Assembly: GCF_003259365.1 (NCBI RefSeq)
Contig: NZ_QLLY01000027.1
Location: 1 to 64,000 of the forward strand
Direction of reading: 5' to 3'
From: Streptomyces sp. PsTaAH-137
GTDB taxonomy: Bacteria > Actinomycetota > Actinomycetes > Streptomycetales > Streptomycetaceae
Length of the DNA stretch: 64,000 nt
The notes under the pieces are model-generated. The model was not told where the DNA came from, ran no database searches, and saw only the letters and a list, made by a program, of their open reading frames with translations. Positions 61,322 through 64,000 of this stretch are shown piece after piece. A program made the translations under genes and the position numbers. Numbering within the stretch: position 1 is the first letter of the stretch; each line of letters begins with the position of its first letter.

Positions 61322-62779
61322 TCAGATAGCCATGGTCTCGGGCTCCCGGGGTGCTTCGTCGGCGGCGTCCGGCGCTGTGGTGGTGTCCGCCGGCTTCGGC
61401 AGCGCCAGGTAGAGCAGGCCCGAGACGACGATCGTGACGATCCAGCCCAGCCCGTACTCCCCGATGAAGTTGTTGCCGGCCAGCGGGCCGGAGAACCAGT
61501 CCGACGAGGTGAACAGCAGCCCCGCAGCGAGACCCGCCGCCCAGGAGACGACGGCGGCGGGGGAGAAGCCGCCCTTGTACCAGTAGGCGCTGGTGCGGGT
61601 GGTGTCGAGCATGGCCGCCGCGTCGTAGTGCTTGCGCGTGAACATGTCCGCGCCGAAGACGCCCACCCAGGCGGAGAAGGCGACCGCGAGCAGCGACAGG
61701 AAGGCGATGAACGAGCCCATGAAGCTGGTGGCGACCAGCATCAGGATGCCGCCGAAGACCAGCGAGATCACCGCGTTGACCGAGACGGCCCAGTGGCGCG
61801 GGATCTTGAACCCGAGGGTCTGCGCGGTGAAGCCGGCCGAGTACATCGACATGGCGTTGATCAGCAGCATGCCGACCAGGGAGATCAGCAGGTACGGCAC
61901 CGCGATCCAGGTGGGCAGCAGCTCACCGAGGAAGGAGACCGGGTCGGAGGCCGAGGCCAGGTCGGGCGTGGAGACCGCCATGACGGCACCCATCAGGACC
62001 ATGGGCAGCACGACGATGCCCGCGCCGCCGATGGAGGTCCCGACGATCGCCCGGGAGGAGGCGGTGCGCGGCAGGTACCGGGTGAAGTCGGGGGAGGACG
62101 GGATCCAGCTGACGCCGCCCGCGGCGATCATGCCGATGCCCGCGACCATCAGGGAGGTCTGCCCGGCGGGCCGGCCGAAGACCGCGGACCAGTCGGTGTC
62201 GACGATCAGATAGACCAGCACCAGGACCGAGAAGAGGCCGAAGAGGTACGTCGCGTACTTGTTGCACTTCTGTACGGCGTTGATGCCGAGTCCGGAGATC
62301 ACGAACGTGGCGACCACGAAGGCGAGCAGGGTGACGATCACCAGGACGTTGTTCTTCTTGATGTCGAACAGAATGCTGAGGATCGTCAGGACGGCGTAGG
62401 CGCCCGTCACCGCGTTGATCGTCTCCCAGCCCCAGCGCGCGATCCAGATCAGTGAGCCGGGCAGCAGATTGCCGCGCTGGCCGAAGACCGCGCGGGACAG
62501 CGCCATGCCGGGAGCGCCGCCGCGCTTGCCCGCGATGCCGATCAGGCCGACCAGGCCGTACGACACGATGGGCGCCGCGATCGCGACGACGAGGGCCTGC
62601 CAGAAGTTGAGCTTGTACGCCACGACGAGGCTCGCGCCCATCGTCAGCAGCAGGACGCTGATGTTGGCGCCGACCCAGGTCGGGAAGAGGTCGCGGGTCT
62701 TGGCGGTGCGCTCGGAATCGGGGACGGGCTCGAGGCCGCGTGTCTCCAGGGCGCCTTCGGATGCGGCGGTCTTGCTCAT
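61322..62779 (-). CDS. NCS1-family cytosine/purine permease
   Basis: 485 residues from ATG at 62779. Twelve predicted TM helices: DLFPTWVGANISVLLLTMGASLV, SRAVFGQRGNLLPGSLIWIARWGWETIN, WIPSSPDFTRYLP and DMFTRKHYDAAAML. It fits the purine/cytosine permease branch of NCS1 (CodB-like); allantoin, hydantoin or pyrimidine substrates are possible. The ribosome site is weak (GGAG 10 nt away). It is divergent from ftsY and 68 bp upstream of the LLM gene. Confidence 0.88.
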   Translation of the reverse strand: MSKTAASEGALETRGLEPVPDSERTAKTRDLFPTWVGANISVLLLTMGASLVVAYKLNFWQALVVAIAAPIVSYGLVGLIGIAGKRGGAPGMALSRAVFGQRGNLLPGSLIWIARWGWETINAVTGAYAVLTILSILFDIKKNNVLVIVTLLAFVVATFVISGLGINAVQKCNKYATYLFGLFSVLVLVYLIVDTDWSAVFGRPAGQTSLMVAGIGMIAAGGVSWIPSSPDFTRYLPRTASSRAIVGTSIGGAGIVVLPMVLMGAVMAVSTPDLASASDPVSFLGELLPTWIAVPYLLISLVGMLLINAMSMYSAGFTAQTLGFKIPRHWAVSVNAVISLVFGGILMLVATSFMGSFIAFLSLLAVAFSAWVGVFGADMFTRKHYDAAAMLDTTRTSAYWYKGGFSPAAVVSWAAGLAAGLLFTSSDWFSGPLAGNNFIGEYGLGWIVTIVVSGLLYLALPKPADTTTAPDAADEAPREPETMAI

Positions 62780-62914
62780 GGCGGTGGGGCTCCGTGCCTC
62801 TCGCTCGGCTCCGACGGGGACAGGAGAGCCGGTGGGGGAGTGGGGGGCGAATCGATCTCGATGGACTCTACGCGCGTTGACGCGACCTCTTCCATCGTAC
62901 TTTAGTCCGAGTAA

Positions 62915-62928
62915 TGCCCTCCAGGGCA
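62915..62928. promoter_or_regulatory. short dyad in the permease/ftsY intergenic region
   Basis: TGCCCT-CC-AGGGCA, 6-bp arms. It lies 136 nt upstream of the permease start and 68 nt before ftsY. A candidate operator only. Confidence 0.3.
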
Positions 62929-62995
62929 CTTTGTCCTTTGGAGGAAGCGACGAGAACCGCCCCGGTCAGGGCCCATGACTGATACTGGACGGGTT

Positions 62996-64000
62996 ATGGA
63001 AATCGTCATCCTTGCTGTAGTCATCGCCGTGGTCGTGATCGGCGCGGTCAGCGGGCTGGTGGTCAGCGGTCGCAAGAAGAAGCAGCTGCCGCCTCCTCCC
63101 CCGTCGGCCCCCGACATCACCGCCGCCCCGCCCGCCGAGCCGCACGTAGGCGACGAGGCCGAGACGCCGCGCGACGAAGCGCGGCGCACGATCGAGGAGG
63201 TGGACCTTCCGGTCACCGAGGAGCCCGCGGCTCCTGTGGTGGTCGAGGAGCCCGCCGCTCCCGAGGTCGAGGTACCGGAGCCGACCGCGGGCCGCCTGGT
63301 GCGGCTGCGCGCCCGGCTGTCGCGCTCGCAGAACGCGCTCGGCAAGGGGCTGCTCACGCTCCTGTCGCGCGAGCACCTCGACGAGGACACCTGGGAGGAG
63401 ATCGAGGACACCCTGCTCACCGCCGACGTCGGTGTGCAGCCCACCCAGGAGCTGGTCGAGAACCTGCGCGAGCGCGTGAAGGTCCTCGGCACCCGCACCC
63501 CCGAGGAGCTGCGCGGCCTGCTGCGCGAGGAGCTCCTCAAGCTGCTCGTTCCCGAGTTCGACCGTGCCGTGAAGACGGACTCGAACCTGGATACGCCGGG
63601 CATCGTGATGGTCGTCGGGGTCAACGGCACCGGCAAGACCACCACCACCGGCAAGCTCGCGCGCGTGCTCGTCGCCGACGGCAAGAACGTCGTGCTCGGC
63701 GCCGCAGATACGTTCCGCGCCGCCGCCGCCGATCAGCTGCAGACCTGGGGCGAGCGCGTCGGCGCCCGCACCGTGCGCGGCCCCGAGGGCGGCGACCCGG
63801 CGTCCATCGCCTTCGACGCCGTGAAGGAAGGCATCGAGGCGGGCGCGGACGTCGTCCTCATCGACACCGCCGGCCGGCTGCACACCAAGACCGGCCTGAT
63901 GGACGAGCTCGGCAAGGTCAAGCGCGTCGTGGAGAAGCACGCGCCGCTCGACGAGGTCCTGCTCGTGCTCGACGCGACGACCGGGCAGAACGGCCTGGTC
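62996..64000 (+). CDS. ftsY: signal recognition particle receptor FtsY (N-terminal part)
   Basis: 335 codons are visible; the gene runs off the right edge. TM anchor at residues 2-24 (MEIVILAVVIAVVVIGAVSGLVV), an acidic Pro/Glu-rich linker, then the N domain (RLRARLSRSQNALGKGLLTLLSREHLDEDTWEEIEDTLL) and G domain with G1 VNGTGKTTTTGKLAR, AADTFRAAAADQL (G2) and DTAGRLHTK (G3). It docks ribosome-SRP complexes at the membrane. Divergent from the NCS1 permease. Confidence 0.96.
   Translation, partial: MEIVILAVVIAVVVIGAVSGLVVSGRKKKQLPPPPPSAPDITAAPPAEPHVGDEAETPRDEARRTIEEVDLPVTEEPAAPVVVEEPAAPEVEVPEPTAGRLVRLRARLSRSQNALGKGLLTLLSREHLDEDTWEEIEDTLLTADVGVQPTQELVENLRERVKVLGTRTPEELRGLLREELLKLLVPEFDRAVKTDSNLDTPGIVMVVGVNGTGKTTTTGKLARVLVADGKNVVLGAADTFRAAAADQLQTWGERVGARTVRGPEGGDPASIAFDAVKEGIEAGADVVLIDTAGRLHTKTGLMDELGKVKRVVEKHAPLDEVLLVLDATTGQNGLV

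Overview
This window is chromosomal DNA from a high-GC actinomycete, almost certainly a Streptomyces. The evidence is codon third positions that are nearly all G or C, GTG and TTG starts, conservon operons, DUF397 genes, a SARP-type regulator, a lysine-rich-tailed HU and a GlcP-type glucose permease. From memory, gene order matches the core region around SCO5535-SCO5580 of S. coelicolor; no alignment was run.

Layout. 1-634: end of an acyl-CoA carboxylase beta gene plus its epsilon subunit. 728-3875: an accessory-looking block with two DUF397 genes, an XRE/DUF5753 regulator, a divergent anti-sigma-like ATPase and an orphan ECF sigma factor. 4240-15023 (minus): two tandem conservons (cvnA-B-C-D), membrane sensor kinase-like proteins with roadblock, DUF742 and small-GTPase partners; the two cvnD genes share a 230-bp identical tract. 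15585-18134: a 62-aa peptide gene with an internal repeat, an FAH-family enzyme and gltX. 18206-20171: a secreted protein, a DUF4241 protein and a HAD hydrolase. 20292-20831: five tRNAs (Gln-Glu-Glu-Gln-Glu). 20974-23915: ndgR divergent from leuCD.

24202-32867: a 79-aa protein, hupS, cofC, plsC-gpsA (phospholipid precursors), ddl (peptidoglycan), a DUF3515 lipoprotein, a stand-alone Lrp ligand-binding domain and thiL-thiD (thiamine). 32816-37483: an FAD monooxygenase and a large SARP/NB-ARC/TPR regulator separated by a heptamer repeat array. 37628-39772: rpmB and a DAK/FakA-like gene. 39780-44344: a translationally coupled HSP90-TPR pair. 44530-47955: recG, rsmD, coaD.

48047-54581: a DivIVA-like coiled-coil gene interrupted by an in-frame TAG, DUF177-rpmF-rnc-mutM, an HxlR regulator, a CAP/SCP protein, acylphosphatase and a 66-aa coiled-coil protein. 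54816-64000: smc, glcP, an LLM oxidoreductase, an NCS1 permease and the start of ftsY.

Most of the window is housekeeping. The best leads are the HSP90-TPR operon with an inverted repeat in its divergent promoter region, the amber codon in the DivIVA-like gene, the repeat-bearing 62-aa peptide, the tract exchange between the two conservons, and the SARP/monooxygenase pair with its heptamer arrays.
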